This document shows, one piece after another, positions 5,517 to 6,700 of a stretch of 6,700 nt of DNA. A program made the position numbers and the translations under genes. The stretch is taken from positions 1 to 6,700 of the forward strand of contig JBGCFT010000090.1 of assembly GCA_045107085.1 (NCBI GenBank), in the 5' to 3' direction. This stretch comes from NORP309 sp045107085 (GTDB lineage: Bacteria; Pseudomonadota; Gammaproteobacteria; Xanthomonadales; Marinicellaceae). Position 1 is the first letter of the stretch, and every line of letters starts with the position of its first letter. The notes beneath the pieces were generated by a model. The model searched no databases. It was not told where the DNA came from and was given only the letters and a program-made list of their open reading frames with translations.

Positions 5517-5654
5517 ATCCTAAAATTTAATTCTTAAATGAATTAATTCTGGCAAGTTATTGCCTGTTATTATTGAACTGCTGAAAATTGTTAAAGCAAT
5601 GTCTTTGATTTTGAGTTAAAATCTGATGATACTCAATAAAACACACACTTCTCA
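5517..5654. promoter_or_regulatory. Divergent intergenic region between the acyltransferase gene and gspD
   Basis: This 138-bp gap must hold the promoters of both divergent genes. It contains the perfect 10-bp palindrome GAATTAATTC (5540-5549). Right beside it is a small hairpin, GGCAA-GTTA-TTGCC (5551-5564). TTAATTCT occurs twice in direct orientation (5527-5534 and 5543-5550). On the minus strand TTGCCA (5555-5550) could be a -35 box with TTAAAT (5530-5525) as a -10 box at a long 19-bp spacing. That would start transcription near the ATG at 5516 and favour a later start for the acyltransferase. Any of these palindromes could be an operator; none is assigned to a regulator. Confidence 0.35.
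5605..5633 (+). promoter_or_regulatory. Possible gspD promoter
   Basis: TTGATT (5605-5610, 4 of 6 to the -35 consensus) and GATACT (5628-5633, 4 of 6 to the -10 consensus) are 17 bases apart, the best spacing. Transcription would start near 5640, about 15 bases before the gspD ATG. An alternative -10, TAAAAT (5617-5622), lacks a matching -35. gspD needs its own promoter because the gene upstream runs the other way. Confidence 0.35.
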
Positions 5655-6700
5655 ATGATGAAACCAATTTATAAATTAATTCTTGTTACATTACTTCTCA
5701 CAAACATCTGTCAAGCGCAATCTGAAGATGAACTTTTTAGCTTAAATCTTAAAGATGCTGATATTCGCTTGTTAATTGAAACGGTTTCAGATATTACTAA
5801 GAAAAATTTTGTAGTTGATCCTGACATTCAAGGAAAAATAACGGTCATATCAGGGCACGAAGTCCCTAAAGATGAAATTTATAATATCTTTTTATCAATC
5901 CTGAGTGTCAAAGGTCTGGCTGCAGTGAAAGATGGCAATAGCATTAAAATTGTTCCAGAAAATCAAGCTGGTGGAATTGTTGGTGAATTTAGCGTAACCC
6001 ATGACAGCGATTTTGTGACACGTATTATTCCGATAAAATACGTAGCTGCAGCAGAAATAAAGACGCTTTTGTCAGGAATTAACAAAAGTGCCAAAATAAT
6101 TGAACACAAAGACAGTAACTTATTGATCATCTCAGATCGTGCAAAAAATGTTGAACGAATGATTGGTATTATTAATCGAATAGATAAAAAATCTGACTCT
6201 AGCATAGAGATGGTTTCATTAAAACATGCCAATGCGCAAGAAGTTGCTCAAACCGTTGAATCATTATTAGATACCGGTTCAACAACATTGGGTGAAAAAA
6301 CTAAAATAGTAGCCGATGAACGCACAAACTCAGTGATTGTGAATGCATCGCCATCTTTAAAAATGAGAGTTATGGCTTTGATTGCTCAATTAGATGAACC
6401 CTTAGCAACAAACTCTCAATCTCAAGTAGTCAAATTAAAATATTCAAAAGCTGAATCATTGGTTGATATCTTGCAAAATTTAGCCAATAAGTCACAATCA
6501 TCCTCAGATGGCGAGGCCACTTCAACTGACAGTAAAACCAGTATACAAGCACACAAAGAAACCAATTCTTTAGTGATTAATGCTTCTCCTACAGTGTTAA
6601 ATAATTTGCTTAGTGCAATAGAACAGTTAGATATTAAGAGACCACAAATTCTGGTTGAAGCGATAATTGCCGAACTCACCATTGACCATTCCAAAGAAGC
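5655..6700 (+). CDS. gspD: Type II secretion system secretin GspD, N-terminal part, 3' truncated
   Basis: The frame is open from 5655 to the window edge (348 full codons) and continues outside. GspD forms the outer-membrane channel of the T2SS. A signal peptide (MMKPIYKLILVTLLLTNICQA, cleavage after residue 21) precedes the N0 domain (about 25-105: FSLNLKDADIRLLIETVSDI, NFVVDPDIQGKITVIS). N1 follows (about 118-184: RIIPIKYVAAAEIKTLLS, NLLIISDRAKNVERM), then N2 (about 185-250: MVSLKHANAQEVAQTVESLL, NSVIVNASPSL). N3 (about 257-328) has a Ser-rich loop near 275-295 and NSLVINASPTVLNNLL. The secretin core opens at RPQILVEAIIAEL (from 329). Roughly half of a typical 650-700-residue GspD is missing. 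Two ATGs stand in tandem (5655, 5658) and no Shine-Dalgarno site precedes them. GspC, its binding partner, is encoded upstream beyond an inverted acyltransferase gene. Any further gsp genes would lie to the right. Confidence 0.94.
   Translation, partial: MMKPIYKLILVTLLLTNICQAQSEDELFSLNLKDADIRLLIETVSDITKKNFVVDPDIQGKITVISGHEVPKDEIYNIFLSILSVKGLAAVKDGNSIKIVPENQAGGIVGEFSVTHDSDFVTRIIPIKYVAAAEIKTLLSGINKSAKIIEHKDSNLLIISDRAKNVERMIGIINRIDKKSDSSIEMVSLKHANAQEVAQTVESLLDTGSTTLGEKTKIVADERTNSVIVNASPSLKMRVMALIAQLDEPLATNSQSQVVKLKYSKAESLVDILQNLANKSQSSSDGEATSTDSKTSIQAHKETNSLVINASPTVLNNLLSAIEQLDIKRPQILVEAIIAELTIDHSKE

Noticed and set aside
5963..6232. Minus-strand open frame of 89 codons with hydrophobic stretches
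   Set aside because: It is antisense to the N1/N2 region of gspD, whose plus-strand translation matches the secretin family throughout.
6422..6694. Minus-strand open frame of 90 codons
   Set aside because: It is antisense to the N3 domain of gspD; the plus-strand frame is clearly the coding one.
1..6700. Mobile element, CRISPR array, tRNA or phage genes that might explain the gspC-gspD split
   Set aside because: I saw no transposase or integrase motifs, no terminal repeats at either edge of the acyltransferase gene, no spaced repeat array and no tRNA-like fold.

Overview
The window is AT-rich, densely packed bacterial DNA (hand counts of sampled 60-base stretches give about 28-38% G+C). It comes from a Gram-negative organism: it carries a TonB-type energy transducer, an outer-membrane-type lipoprotein, and two type II secretion (T2SS) genes, the inner-membrane clamp gspC and the outer-membrane secretin gspD. 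The protein families together (long DmdC-like acyl-CoA dehydrogenase, GspC with a PDZ domain, TonB, a C25 cysteine peptidase) suggest an AT-rich, probably aquatic gammaproteobacterium. I cannot place the genus from sequence alone.

Layout. Positions 2-727 (+) hold the C-terminal part of a gingipain-like C25 peptidase whose 5' end lies outside the window. A bidirectional rho-independent terminator (748-791) separates it from a convergent TonB-family gene (1428-799, -). The TonB gene and a rightward operon diverge from a 134-bp promoter region. That operon is acyl-CoA dehydrogenase (1563-3317), a small unrecognised lipoprotein (3317-3544) and gspC (3537-4388). The junctions are a 1-base and an 8-base overlap, so translation is probably coupled. 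gspC ends exactly where a leftward OafA-type membrane acyltransferase (5516-4389, -) ends; the two stop codons touch. A 138-bp divergent promoter region then leads into gspD (5655 to the window end, 3' truncated), which was called by reading the frame directly because it has no stop inside the window.

How the genes relate. GspC and GspD are physical partners: the GspC homology-region domain docks onto the N0 domain of the secretin GspD. Here they are separated by an inverted acyltransferase gene, so they must be transcribed from separate promoters. The lipoprotein is translationally tied to gspC and is the least explained gene here. It could be a T2SS accessory factor, but nothing in its sequence proves this. 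The C25 peptidase is the kind of secreted enzyme a T2SS could export, but that link is speculative.

I found no RNA gene, CRISPR array, insertion sequence or phage gene. The most notable non-coding signal is a perfect 11-bp stem-loop inside the lipoprotein gene, over its lipobox codons. Short operator-like palindromes also lie in both divergent intergenic regions.
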